A DNA stretch of 41,517 nucleotides, taken from positions 1 through 41,517 of the forward strand of contig SXPB01000075.1 in NCBI GenBank assembly GCA_005776475.1, in the 5' to 3' direction. The notes beneath the pieces were generated by a model, which worked only from the letters and a program-made list of their open reading frames with translations, searched no databases and was not told the origin of the DNA. The DNA is from Planctomycetia bacterium (lineage in GTDB: Bacteria; Planctomycetota; UBA1135; UBA2386). The position numbers and the translations under genes are program-made. Position 1 is the first letter of the stretch. The number at the start of each line of letters is the position of its first letter. Of the stretch, positions 1-7,917 are shown one piece after another.

Positions 1-746
1 CCAAAGCCGAGCGCGACGAAGCCGACCTGCACCGCGAACGCAATCAGGGCGCCGATGCGCGGCATGCCGAAGAACTCGCGCATCCAGAACAGCGCGATCG
101 TCGGGTTCACGAGCAGCATCAGCACAACCGTGAAGTCGTTGCACGGCACCGTCGCCATCTGCGCCACTCCCGTAACCAGATACCACGCACTGATGCCGAG
201 GCTGCGGGCGAAACTGGCCGCTTCAGTGCCGGCGACACGCACCGACAGATGCACGACGAGACTGCCGGCGACGAGCAGCAGCAGGCCAAGACTCACCCAC
301 TGATGCGGGGAGGTCGGCGACAGCCAAGGATAGACCTCGTCGATGCTCTGCAGCCGCAGGCGCCAGAGCGACGCGTGCCGAAGATCGACGGGAACGGCGT
401 CGGGTGACTCGGTATCGAGTGGCGCCGGCAACGGTTCCGTCCACGTGATGCGCGGCCCTTTCTTCGGCTCGTTGGCGACCGGCGGAACGACGTCCGCCAG
501 CGGTTTCTGAGGAGCCACGCCAGGAGCCGGCGTCGCCGGCTGGAACCGCGACAGGCGAATGCGCGAGGTCTCCAGGGACCGCACCATGTCGCCGACGCGA
601 ATCTCGATGCTCTTCAGGTCCATCCGGACCACAGGCCCTTCGACCACCTCGCCGCCATCGAGTTCGATATGGGCGTGCAGCTCCTGCGCCCGCACATGCC
701 CGGCGCACAGGACCAGCAGCAGCAACAAGCCCAGCACGCGCAGCAT
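1..746 (-). CDS. Membrane protein of unknown function, C-terminus cut by window edge
   Basis: The reading frame opens with ATG at 746 and runs off the left edge after 248 codons without a stop. The N-terminus (MLRVLGLLLLLVLCAGHVRA) is a clear signal peptide, with likely cleavage near residue 20 after VRA. A short beta-rich stretch follows (IELDGGEVVEGPVVRM), then a Pro/Lys-rich linker (about 65-110), then at least three hydrophobic segments: about 150-170 (LGLLLLVAGSLVV), about 190-220 and about 230-248. This suggests an exported N-terminal domain tethered to an integral membrane part. I do not recognise the family. It is divergent from the gene at 937, so a two-way promoter should lie in 747-936. 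Its true length is unknown. Confidence 0.75.
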   Translation of the reverse strand, partial: MLRVLGLLLLLVLCAGHVRAQELHAHIELDGGEVVEGPVVRMDLKSIEIRVGDMVRSLETSRIRLSRFQPATPAPGVAPQKPLADVVPPVANEPKKGPRITWTEPLPAPLDTESPDAVPVDLRHASLWRLRLQSIDEVYPWLSPTSPHQWVSLGLLLLVAGSLVVHLSVRVAGTEAASFARSLGISAWYLVTGVAQMATVPCNDFTVVLMLLVNPTIALFWMREFFGMPRIGALIAFAVQVGFVALGF

Positions 747-936
747 GCAGGCGGGATCGTCGCGTCCACGGACCGGGCTTGAGCCACGCCCAGCGCAAGG
801 GTCGGCAATGTCCCGATACGCGACCGGCGGGCCGGCGGCAGCGAACCGGGCCGCGCCCCGGACGAACAGGTTCCGCCGATGCCACGGCACGGATAGCGTT
901 GCGGCACGCCCGGCCCCGTCCGTGCGCTCGCCCGCC
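747..936. other. Divergent intergenic region
   Basis: These 190 bases separate two divergently transcribed genes that both encode exported proteins, so they must contain the promoters for both. I saw no convincing -35/-10 pair, no strong repeat and no RNA gene in it. Confidence 0.4.
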
Positions 937-1803
937 ATGATCCGGATCGTGTTGCCGTTCTTGCTGGCACTGGCCAGTCCTCGCGCCCAGACCCCGGCGC
1001 CGCCCACGGGCGAACTCGAAGCCCTCGCCGCCAAGGTCGAGACCGCGCACCGACCGAAGGGCCCCGTGCCACGCATCACCGCGCTGCGCGCCACCTTCAC
1101 CGTGCACCTGCTCGACCCGACCGCGGAGCAGCGTGGCCAGGTCGATCTCGCCGTGCAGTTCCTGGAATGGCAACGGACCACGAACAGCAAGACCACGGCG
1201 TTGGTGCGCTACCAGATGTCCGAAGCCAGCACCCAGGTCGTGCGCGGGCTCGATCGCGACGGACCGTGGCAGATCGTGAAGGGCGAAGCGCGCGACCTCG
1301 AAAGCGCCGACAGCACCCAGGACCTCGAAGCGTTCCGCCAACACGCGAACGTGCTGAAGCAACTGGTGCGATTCCTGTCGCCTGGCGACGCGCTGCGGTC
1401 GCTGCAGGAACCGGGACCGGTGCGAACCGAAGACCTGGTGATCGGTCGCGAGGACAAGGTCGCTTGCCAGACGATTGAAGGTCGGCTCGCCGAGTTCCCG
1501 ATGGTGCGCAAAGGTCAGGCGGATGGGCCGGTGGCGGTGAAGTTCTGGATCGCCGAACCGCAGGGTGTGGTCGTCGCCGTCGATGTCTGGCCGCTGCGCG
1601 ACGGCAAACCCGACACGCGCGCGGGCGAACGCATCCTGCTGCAGGAGTTGAAGGACCGCGATGGCGTGCTCGTGCCCCTGCGCCTGAAGCACCTGCAGAG
1701 CGATGCCGAAGGCAAACTGCGCACCAGCACCGAGGCCGTGCTCGTCAAGCTGGAGCTGCGACCGGAGCTGCGCGTCGAGGACTTCGATCGCACCCGCAAG
1801 TGA
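937..1803 (+). CDS. Secreted protein, possible LolA-like fold
   Basis: A 288-residue protein. I chose ATG 937 because it starts a signal peptide (MIRIVLPFLLALASPRAQ, cleavage likely after RAQ near residue 18); the open frame extends upstream to 559 but that part has no protein-like features. The mature part alternates short beta strands and loops and is rich in charged residues (LRATFTVHLLD, VKFWIAEPQGVVVAVDVWP, LLQELKDRDGVLVPLRLKHL). That pattern resembles the LolA/LolB half-barrel fold of periplasmic lipoprotein carriers, but I see no diagnostic motif, so this is only a fold guess. The gene converges on mutL, with 6 bases between the two stop codons and a small hairpin there. Confidence 0.7.
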   Translation: MIRIVLPFLLALASPRAQTPAPPTGELEALAAKVETAHRPKGPVPRITALRATFTVHLLDPTAEQRGQVDLAVQFLEWQRTTNSKTTALVRYQMSEASTQVVRGLDRDGPWQIVKGEARDLESADSTQDLEAFRQHANVLKQLVRFLSPGDALRSLQEPGPVRTEDLVIGREDKVACQTIEGRLAEFPMVRKGQADGPVAVKFWIAEPQGVVVAVDVWPLRDGKPDTRAGERILLQELKDRDGVLVPLRLKHLQSDAEGKLRTSTEAVLVKLELRPELRVEDFDRTRK

Positions 1804-1805
1804 GT

Positions 1806-1819
1806 CCGCTCAGCAGCGG
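1806..1819. terminator. Small hairpin between convergent genes
   Basis: CCGCT (1806-1810) and AGCGG (1815-1819) form a perfect 5-bp stem with loop CAGC, exactly at the junction of two convergent stop codons. It has no T-tract on either side, so termination is an inference from its position. Confidence 0.3.
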
Positions 1820-3615
1820 CGGCGAAAGTAGCGTTCGAGTTCGGGAGTCGTGAACGTCAGCACGGTCGGCCGGCCGTGCGGACAGTTGTGCGGATGCTCG
1901 AGCGTCGCCGCCGCCGCCAGCAGGGCCTGGATCTCGGCATCGCTGAGCCGATCGCCGCTCATCACCGCGGACCGGCACGCCATCGAATGGAAGCGGTCGG
2001 CGATGTGCTCGCGCAAGGGCGCCGCCCCGACGCTGTCGTCGTCGACGACCAACGAACGTACGAGGCGCTTGGGATCGAGGCGCGCCAGCACGGTCGGCAT
2101 GCCATGCACCGCGATCGAGGTGGGACCGAACACGTCGACCAACAGGCCTTCCTCGGCGAGCGCTTCGCGCACCGACTGGAACCACGCCATTTCGCTCGGG
2201 CTCACTTCGACCACCGCCGGCACGAGCAGGCGCTGCACCTGCACAGCGCGGGCGCGGTGCTGCGCGCGCAGAGCCTCGTAGACGACCCGTTCGTGCAGCG
2301 CGTGCTGGTCGACAACGAGCAAACCGTCGGGACCTTCGAGCAGCAGGTAGAGGTCCATCACCTGCAGGTAGCGGCCACTCACCTTGGTGAACGGGTTGGG
2401 TCGCTGCACCGACGGTGCTGCGCGGTCGCGGGCGAGCGCCGGCGTTGGCGCGGACTCAGGCGCTGGCGGCGTTGGGTTGGTCGGCAACGGCGTCACCGAC
2501 GCCGGTGCCGGAGTCGCCGGACCCGCCACCTGGAACTCGCCGAACAACGTCGACGGCAGCGTCGGGAAGCCGGACCGCGCGCGCGGCATGTCCTCACCCA
2601 CGACCACGCCCGCCGCCGTGGAGCCCAGCCCCAGTCGCCCCTGCAACGCGGCGCGCGCCGTTTCGTACATGCACCCGGCGATACGCCGCGACTCGACGAA
2701 CCGCACCTCCGCCTTGCGCGGATGCACGTTCACGTCGACCTGGTCAGGCGGCAGCGACAGGTGCAGCACGTAGATCGGGAACCGGCCGCCCATCAGGTAC
2801 TCGCGGTAGGCCTGGCGCACCGCGTGGAACGCACTGCTCTCGCGCGCGAGGCGGCCGTTCACGAACATCAGCTCGAGCTTGCTGTCGCGACGGGCCAGGT
2901 CCGGTTCGCCGAGCACGCCTTCGACCTGCAGGCCGGGGAACGTGCGCGATACCGGGATCAGGTTCTGTTCGAGGTCGCCGGGAAAGCAGCGACGGAAGCG
3001 CTGCGCCAGGGTCTCCCCGCGCGGCAGCCGCAGCACTTCGCGGTCGTCGGCGACCAACGTGAAGTCGACGTCGAGGCGGGCCAGCGACAGTTCGGCCACC
3101 AGTTCCTGGATGCGGGCGCGCTCGGCCGAAGCACTCTTCAGGAAGCGGCGCCGTGCCGGCACGTTGAAGAACAGATCGCGCACCTCGATGCGCGTGCCTT
3201 CGGGACAGCCGCACGGCTGCGGCGGTTGCTCGGCCCCACCATCGCAGACGACCTGCCAGCCTTCGCGCGCGCCGTGGCGACGGCTCTGGATGCGGGCACG
3301 CGACACGGCCCCGATCGACGCGAGCGCTTCGCCGCGAAAACCGAGACTGGCGATGTGGTCGAGGTCGCGCACGGTCGCCAGCTTGCTGGTGGCGTGGCTG
3401 GCGAACGCGAGCGGCAGGTCCTCCGGCAGGAAGCCGTCGCCGTCGTCGCCGACGATGATGGCTTCGGCGCCGCCGGCGCGCACTTCGATGCGGATACGTT
3501 GCGCCCCGGCGTCGAGCGAGTTCTCGAGCAGTTCCTTCACCACCGAGGACGGTCGTTCGACGACCTCGCCAGCGGCGATCTGGTTGACCACGTCAGGCGG
3601 CAGTTTCTGGATCAC
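1810..3615 (-). CDS. mutL: DNA mismatch repair endonuclease MutL
   Basis: A 601-residue MutL, the usual size. The start is GTG 3615: it gives the family N-terminus (IQKLPPDVVNQIAAGEVVER) and overlaps the holA stop by 4 bases (GTGA). The GHKL ATPase part has ELLENSLDAG (Glu31/Asn32), GDDGDGF, ATSK and GFRGEALASIG. A Pro/Ala-rich linker (about 340-415) joins it to the dimerisation domain. That domain carries all the nicking-endonuclease and metal motifs: DQHALHERVVYE (436-447, fitting DQHA-x2-E-x4-E), ACRSA, CPHGRP (from Cys578) and a terminal FRR matching FxR. This MutL should therefore nick the discontinuous strand itself, as in bacteria without MutH. It is the last gene of the menG-to-mutL operon. 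Coupling to holA is notable, since this MutL class works with the sliding clamp that holA helps to load. Confidence 0.95.
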   Translation of the reverse strand: MIQKLPPDVVNQIAAGEVVERPSSVVKELLENSLDAGAQRIRIEVRAGGAEAIIVGDDGDGFLPEDLPLAFASHATSKLATVRDLDHIASLGFRGEALASIGAVSRARIQSRRHGAREGWQVVCDGGAEQPPQPCGCPEGTRIEVRDLFFNVPARRRFLKSASAERARIQELVAELSLARLDVDFTLVADDREVLRLPRGETLAQRFRRCFPGDLEQNLIPVSRTFPGLQVEGVLGEPDLARRDSKLELMFVNGRLARESSAFHAVRQAYREYLMGGRFPIYVLHLSLPPDQVDVNVHPRKAEVRFVESRRIAGCMYETARAALQGRLGLGSTAAGVVVGEDMPRARSGFPTLPSTLFGEFQVAGPATPAPASVTPLPTNPTPPAPESAPTPALARDRAAPSVQRPNPFTKVSGRYLQVMDLYLLLEGPDGLLVVDQHALHERVVYEALRAQHRARAVQVQRLLVPAVVEVSPSEMAWFQSVREALAEEGLLVDVFGPTSIAVHGMPTVLARLDPKRLVRSLVVDDDSVGAAPLREHIADRFHSMACRSAVMSGDRLSDAEIQALLAAAATLEHPHNCPHGRPTVLTFTTPELERYFRRRC

Positions 3616-4823
3616 GGTTCGAGGTCCTGCAGGGTCGGAATCGGCGCTCCATCGAACCACTGCGCGAGGAACCGTTCGAGCAAGGCGTCGGGTTCCTCGC
3701 CGGTGAGGCGGCTCGCGCGCTGGCAGGCATGCAGCGCGAGCAGCCCGCGGCGCAGGCGCGCGAGGTCGTGCTTCTGCACGGCGGCGGTGAACCGATCGGC
3801 GAACTGGTGCACGCCCGCCTTGGCGGCGAGGTCGCGCGGCGAGGTGCCGGCGTCGAGCAACAGGCGGCCTTCGTAGGCGGTCGTGAGTTGCCCGTAGAGC
3901 CAGCTCGTGGTGAACGGCAGCAGGCCACCGGTGTCCATCGCCTTGCCGTCCTTGCCGCGCACTCCCCGTTCGAACATCGCGCGCACGCTGCGCTGCGCCA
4001 AGCGCCGATCGCCGGCCAACACCGCTTCGGCGAGTTCGAACGGCGTCGATTCGAAACTGCAGGTGAGTTGCCCGCGCAGATCGGCGGGTGCGAGCGGTTT
4101 GCGTTTCGGATCGGCACCGAACCGGTCGCGCAACCGACCGAGCTCGGCGAGCAGGTGGCCCAGGGCCTTGCCGACCTGCATCACCAGCAACCAGGCAGCG
4201 TCGGGTTGCAGCGGCACACCGAGGCGCGCGGCGCGTCCGACCACCCACTTGCACAGTTCGCCTTCGAACGGGCTGCGCGAACGGTCGTAGGGCATGTCGA
4301 AGAGGTCGCGGAAGTCGAACGCCGCACCGCTGTCGTTGAGCGACTTGACCAAGGCCTGCGCGACCTTCTTTCGCCGATCGACCTTCACCGCTTCGAGCAC
4401 GAGGCCGCAGCCTTTGCCGAACTTCGGCACCAAGGCGGCGATCGCGGCGACGTGGCGATACCAGAACCCCGCACCGCGGCGCACCACCAGGAAGGCGCTC
4501 TTGGCGAACAACCCACCACCGCGCAGTTCCTGCAGTTCGGGGCAGACCTCGGCGGCGGGATCGCCGCCGCCGGGGGCAGCGGCTTCGCCGTCGCCATCGT
4601 CGTCGCCGTCGTCGTCGCCGGCAGCACCGCCCGAACCCACCCGTTCGTCGACGGCGTCGAGCACGCGGAGTTCGGCTTCCTTCGGCACCGCCGCCAGCAA
4701 TCGCTCCATCGCCTCGGCGCGGAAATGGTCGCTGACGCCGGTCACGAGCGTGATCGGTGGCAAGCCGCGCGCGGCGAGCTTGTGCAGGCGAGCCAGTTCG
4801 TCTTCGGGATTGGGCGTGGCCAT
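3612..4823 (-). CDS. holA: DNA polymerase III delta subunit
   Basis: A 403-residue HolA-like clamp-loader subunit. The N-terminal half has the delta-subunit pattern around LVTGVSDHFRAEAMERLLAA, where the Walker-A lysine is not kept, as expected for delta. Next come LRGGGLFAKSAFLVVRR (the LF..KRLV-like motif after the first domain) and the helical C-terminal collar domain, which includes ELAEAVLAGDRRLAQRSVRAM and LLPFTTSWLYGQL. A family-level match rather than a close one. Residues 63-88 are an Asp/Gly/Ala low-complexity insertion with two DDDG units, which lengthens the protein past the usual ~340 residues. It starts 10 bases after the mqnP stop and overlaps mutL by GTGA, so it sits inside the operon. 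The product bridges the clamp loader to the beta clamp. Confidence 0.8.
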   Translation of the reverse strand: MATPNPEDELARLHKLAARGLPPITLVTGVSDHFRAEAMERLLAAVPKEAELRVLDAVDERVGSGGAAGDDDGDDDGDGEAAAPGGGDPAAEVCPELQELRGGGLFAKSAFLVVRRGAGFWYRHVAAIAALVPKFGKGCGLVLEAVKVDRRKKVAQALVKSLNDSGAAFDFRDLFDMPYDRSRSPFEGELCKWVVGRAARLGVPLQPDAAWLLVMQVGKALGHLLAELGRLRDRFGADPKRKPLAPADLRGQLTCSFESTPFELAEAVLAGDRRLAQRSVRAMFERGVRGKDGKAMDTGGLLPFTTSWLYGQLTTAYEGRLLLDAGTSPRDLAAKAGVHQFADRFTAAVQKHDLARLRRGLLALHACQRASRLTGEEPDALLERFLAQWFDGAPIPTLQDLEP

Positions 4824-4833
4824 CGGGAACGGA

Positions 4834-5718
4834 TCAGGACGTCGGTCGCAACCACCACAGGTCGAGGCAGCCGGCGGCGAACATCAGGATCGCGAGCGTG
4901 CCGTTCGCGGTGAAGAACGCCATGTCGATGCGCGACAGGTCGCGGGGAGCGAGCATCCGATGTTGCCACACGAGCAGCGCGGCCGCGACCCCGCAACCGA
5001 CGAGATACGCCGGGCCCAACGGCACCAACCAGCCGAAGGTGACGAAGCCGGCGAAGGCGGCGACGTGCAGCCCACGCGAAACCAGCATCGCAGTGCGCGC
5101 ACCGAGCCGGGCCGGCAGCGAGTGCAAGCCGGACGCGCGGTCGAAGGCTTCGTCCTGGCACGCGTACAGCACATCGAACCCGGCCACCCAGGCGGCAACC
5201 GCGAGACCGAGGCAGCACGGCGCCCACAGCCGCGGGCCGAACGCGCCGTCGGCCGCGAGCCACGCCGCCAGCGGCGAGATGCCGAGGGCGATCCCGAGCC
5301 AGAGGTGCGACCACGCGGTGAACCGCTTGCAGTGGCTGTAGCCGAGCAACCATGCCAACGTCGGCAGCGCGAGCCAGAAGCACAACTGCGAGAGCAGCCA
5401 GCAGCAGAACAGGAACAGCCCGCTGGCCACCACGACCAGGAGCAACGCCGCGCGTGGCGACACCAGTCCACGCGGGATCTCGCGCTGCGCGGTGCGCGGA
5501 TTCGCGGCATCGACGTCGCGATCGATGAACCGGTTGTAGGCCATCGCCGCGGTGCGCGCCGTCACCACGGCACCGACCACCAGCAGGACGAGACGCAACG
5601 AAGGCGCGCCGTCGGTCGCGGCGAGCAGCGACAACAGCGCGAACGGCAGCGCGAACACCGAGTGCGACAACTTCACCAGCGAGGCAAACGTGCGCAGGCG
5701 CAGTGGCGGCGCGGTCAC
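4834..5718 (-). CDS. mqnP: UbiA-family polyprenyltransferase, probable MqnP (futalosine pathway)
   Basis: A 294-residue integral membrane prenyltransferase with 7-9 hydrophobic helices. The first Asp-rich motif is NRFIDRDVDAANPRTAQREI and the second is QDEAFDRASGLHSLPARLG. The FDR..GLHS-P form of the second motif is typical of MqnP rather than ubiquinone UbiA or MenA. It should attach a polyprenyl chain to the naphthoate precursor of menaquinone in the inner membrane. The start is GTG 5718, overlapping the ubiX stop by 4 bases (GTGA). The frame stays open upstream to 6069 but that part is out-of-frame ubiX sequence. Neighbours UbiX and MenG supply the decarboxylation cofactor and the final methylation. 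MqnP versus a generic UbiA assignment is about 80% sure. Confidence 0.88.
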   Translation of the reverse strand: MTAPPLRLRTFASLVKLSHSVFALPFALLSLLAATDGAPSLRLVLLVVGAVVTARTAAMAYNRFIDRDVDAANPRTAQREIPRGLVSPRAALLLVVVASGLFLFCCWLLSQLCFWLALPTLAWLLGYSHCKRFTAWSHLWLGIALGISPLAAWLAADGAFGPRLWAPCCLGLAVAAWVAGFDVLYACQDEAFDRASGLHSLPARLGARTAMLVSRGLHVAAFAGFVTFGWLVPLGPAYLVGCGVAAALLVWQHRMLAPRDLSRIDMAFFTANGTLAILMFAAGCLDLWWLRPTS

Positions 5719-6380
5719 GGCTCCTCGCCCTCGAGCCACGGCGATGTCAGCCCCGGCTTCTGGCTCGGCGTCTGCCAGCGTCGCACCAGCGCGTGCGCGA
5801 CCCCGAGCCGGTCGAGGATCTTGCCGACGATGAAATCGACCAGCTCCTGCACGGAACCCGGCCGGTGGTAGAAGCCGGGCATCGCCGGCAGCACGATCGC
5901 TGACAGCCGCGCCAGCGCGAGCATGTTCTCCAGATGCAGCACTGACAGCGGCGTCTCGCGCGGGACCACGACGAGCGGTCGCCCTTCCTTGATCGCCACG
6001 TCGGCGGCGCGTTCGACCAGGTTGCTGGAGAAGCCGTGCGCGATGCGCGCCAGCGTGCCCATGCTGCACGGACAGATGATGGTCGCGCGGATGCCGGCAC
6101 TGCCCGACGCCGGCGCCGCTTCGACGGCGTCGATGGCGTGCACCCGCAGGTTGGCGCGCAACGCAGGCGCGAACAGGCCGGCGAGGTCGGGGCGCACGGG
6201 GTCGATGGCCACGCCCGCTTCGTGCACGAGCACGCGGAACGCCGCCGGCGTCGCCATCAGGTGCACGGTGTGGCCAGCCTGCAGCAACACCTCGACCAGT
6301 CGCATGCCGTAGGCGATGCCGCTGCCGCCCGACCAGCCGACGGCGAACTGGCTCGATGGCGTAGACGTCGGCTCAGCCAT
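5715..6380 (-). CDS. ubiX: UbiX-family flavin prenyltransferase (MqnM-like)
   Basis: A 221-residue UbiX/Pad1 family protein, which makes prenylated FMN for UbiD-type decarboxylases. Visible hallmarks are the N-terminal flavin loop GGSGIAYGMRL, the central IICPCSMGTLARIAHGFSSN, ERAADVAIKEGRPLVVVPRE followed by TPLSVLHLENM, and the C-terminal PAMPGFYHRPGSVQELVDF. These cover the FMN and dimethylallyl-phosphate binding segments of the family. The usual C-terminal part is extended by about 25 residues ending EGEEP. In the futalosine route a UbiX-like protein (MqnM) serves the UbiD-like MqnL; no ubiD-like gene is in this window. It overlaps the CPBP gene by 8 bases upstream and mqnP by 4 bases downstream. 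Confidence 0.93.
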   Translation of the reverse strand: MAEPTSTPSSQFAVGWSGGSGIAYGMRLVEVLLQAGHTVHLMATPAAFRVLVHEAGVAIDPVRPDLAGLFAPALRANLRVHAIDAVEAAPASGSAGIRATIICPCSMGTLARIAHGFSSNLVERAADVAIKEGRPLVVVPRETPLSVLHLENMLALARLSAIVLPAMPGFYHRPGSVQELVDFIVGKILDRLGVAHALVRRWQTPSQKPGLTSPWLEGEEP

Positions 6381-7119
6381 CGTGCCCCAGGTAGAAGTAG
6401 ACGTTGTACATCGTGTGTGTGTAGACGCAGACGCCGAAGCCCCGCGTCCACATCAGCAGGCCGAGCAGGACGCCGGCCATGGTGCGGAAGATGAACCGGC
6501 GGCTGTCGTAGGGTTCGCCGCACAGGTGATGGAACCAGGAGAACACCAGCGCGCTGACGACGGCGCCGACGACCCCCGCGACCCACGGCGGCAGCGACCA
6601 CGCCCGCACGGCCCGCGCCCCGATCCAAACGAGCGCGGACATCAAGCCGAGGCGGAACACGAGTTCTTCGAAGATGCCGGCCCCCACCGAACCGACCAGG
6701 TTGCCGAGCAACGTCGGGTCGAACGGACTCGTGCTCAAGAGACGCGCCGACGCCGAGGCCATCGCCGAAGCGAGCGGGCCGAGCAGCAGCGCATACATGG
6801 TGCCTTCGAGGGCGACCACGGCGACCACGCGCGACCACGGCACATCGCGCTTCACCAGCGACACCGCCGCGGCCGTGACCAGTGCCGCGAAGCAGACGCT
6901 CAGGACGATGTGGGCGCGCGGATCGAGCCGCTGCAGTTCGCGCAGCAGGAACATCTCGGCGCCGTTGCGTTCGTCGGGCGACAGACGCAACCGCAGCCAT
7001 TCGTAGACGAGCCACAGCGGCAACACCGAGAACAGACCGATGGCCGGATCGCGCGACCATTGGAAGTAGCCACCGAGCGCAGCCGGCGGCGACGGGGGCT
7101 CAGGTTCGGACTTCGCCAC
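6373..7119 (-). CDS. CPBP-family intramembrane metalloprotease
   Basis: A 248-residue multi-spanning membrane protein of the CPBP (CAAX protease and bacteriocin-processing, Abi) family. The family's three conserved sites are present: FEELVFR (Glu151, Glu152, Arg156), FSWFHH (Phe193 to His197/198) and THTMYN (His235). The first hydrophobic segment is about residues 26-42 and roughly six more follow. Substrate unknown. It overlaps menG by 20 bases and ubiX by 8, so it is part of the menaquinone operon, although no role for it in menaquinone synthesis is known. Co-transcription may just reflect membrane-protein clustering. The family and intact active site are certain; the function is not. Confidence 0.88.
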   Translation of the reverse strand: MAKSEPEPPSPPAALGGYFQWSRDPAIGLFSVLPLWLVYEWLRLRLSPDERNGAEMFLLRELQRLDPRAHIVLSVCFAALVTAAAVSLVKRDVPWSRVVAVVALEGTMYALLLGPLASAMASASARLLSTSPFDPTLLGNLVGSVGAGIFEELVFRLGLMSALVWIGARAVRAWSLPPWVAGVVGAVVSALVFSWFHHLCGEPYDSRRFIFRTMAGVLLGLLMWTRGFGVCVYTHTMYNVYFYLGHDG

Positions 7120-7795
7120 GGTAGATCGCGGCGATGCCGCCGGTCAGCAGTTGCATGGTCGGGGCCGTGAGGCCGGCAGCCAGCATCAGGTCGAGGAATG
7201 CCTGGCGCTCGGGGAATGCCATCACCGAGTCGTGCAGGTAGCGGTAGGCATCGTTGCGCGCGCCGGAGATCCACGCGCCCAGGCGCGGCAACACGCGACG
7301 GAAGTAGAACCGGTAGGCGGCGCCCAGCAACGGCACGCGCGGCTGGCTGAACTCGAGCACCACCACGCGCCCGCCGGGCCTGGTCACGCGCGCCATTTCG
7401 TGGAGCCCGGCGACCGGATCGCTGACGTTGCGGATGCCGAAGGCGACGGTGACGAAGTCGAAGGAGTGCGCCGCGAACGGCAGCGCCAACGTGTCGGCGA
7501 CGAGGAACCGCGGCGCTGGCCCGCCGCCAGCGCCGGCCTTGCCGGCCGCCCGCACCAGCATCGGCGGGCAGAAGTCGGCGCCGACCATGTTGGCGCCGGC
7601 CCGCTGCAGCGCGAAGGCCAGGTCCCCGGTGCCCGAGCAGACGTCGAGGCCACGTTCGCCCGGTACGACGGCGACCGTGCGCACGGTGCGCTTGCGCCAA
7701 CGGGTGTCGATCCCCAGCGACAACGCGCGGTTGGCGCGGTCGTAGCCCGGGGCCACAGCCGCGAACATGCGTTGGATCGTCGGGCCATCCGGCAT
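7100..7795 (-). CDS. menG: Demethylmenaquinone methyltransferase MenG/UbiE
   Basis: A 231-residue class I SAM methyltransferase with the full UbiE/MenG signature: VAPGYDRANRALSLGID near the start, DVCSGTGDLA (SAM motif I), VAFGIRNVSDP, GGRVVVLEFSQP, YRYLHDSVMAFP and the C-terminal LLTGGIAAIYRG. It methylates demethylmenaquinone, the last step of menaquinone synthesis. As the first gene of the six-gene operon, its start at 7795 should follow the operon promoter, within 7796-7861 just beyond the upstream hairpin. With an MqnP-type prenyltransferase downstream, the product is probably menaquinone rather than ubiquinone. Confidence 0.94.
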   Translation of the reverse strand: MPDGPTIQRMFAAVAPGYDRANRALSLGIDTRWRKRTVRTVAVVPGERGLDVCSGTGDLAFALQRAGANMVGADFCPPMLVRAAGKAGAGGGPAPRFLVADTLALPFAAHSFDFVTVAFGIRNVSDPVAGLHEMARVTRPGGRVVVLEFSQPRVPLLGAAYRFYFRRVLPRLGAWISGARNDAYRYLHDSVMAFPERQAFLDLMLAAGLTAPTMQLLTGGIAAIYRGEVRT

Positions 7796-7861
7796 GCGCC
7801 GATTCTGCGCCGGACGTCGCCAAAGCTCAACGCGCGGGTTGGGTGCGGCCCGGAAACGCAG

Positions 7862-7893
7862 CGGGCCACCGCCTGCCGTGCAGGGGTGGCCCG
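7862..7893 (-). terminator. Strong hairpin downstream of the lipoprotein gene
   Basis: The outer arms CGGGCCACC (7862-7870) and GGTGGCCCG (7885-7893) are perfectly complementary. An inner stem CCTGC/GCAGG (7872-7876 with 7880-7884) continues it around a 3-base loop, with a single bulged G at 7871. It lies 24 bases past the lipoprotein stop on the minus strand and before menG, which suits a terminator that separates the two units. There is no long T-tract, so Rho-independent function is likely but not shown. Confidence 0.55.
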
Positions 7894-7917
7894 TGGACCG
7901 ATCTCTCGGTGAGCGGA

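Noticed and set aside
6373..7119. CPBP gene as an Abi phage-defence gene
   Set aside because: The family name includes Abi, but the gene is in a menaquinone operon and no other defence gene is in the window.
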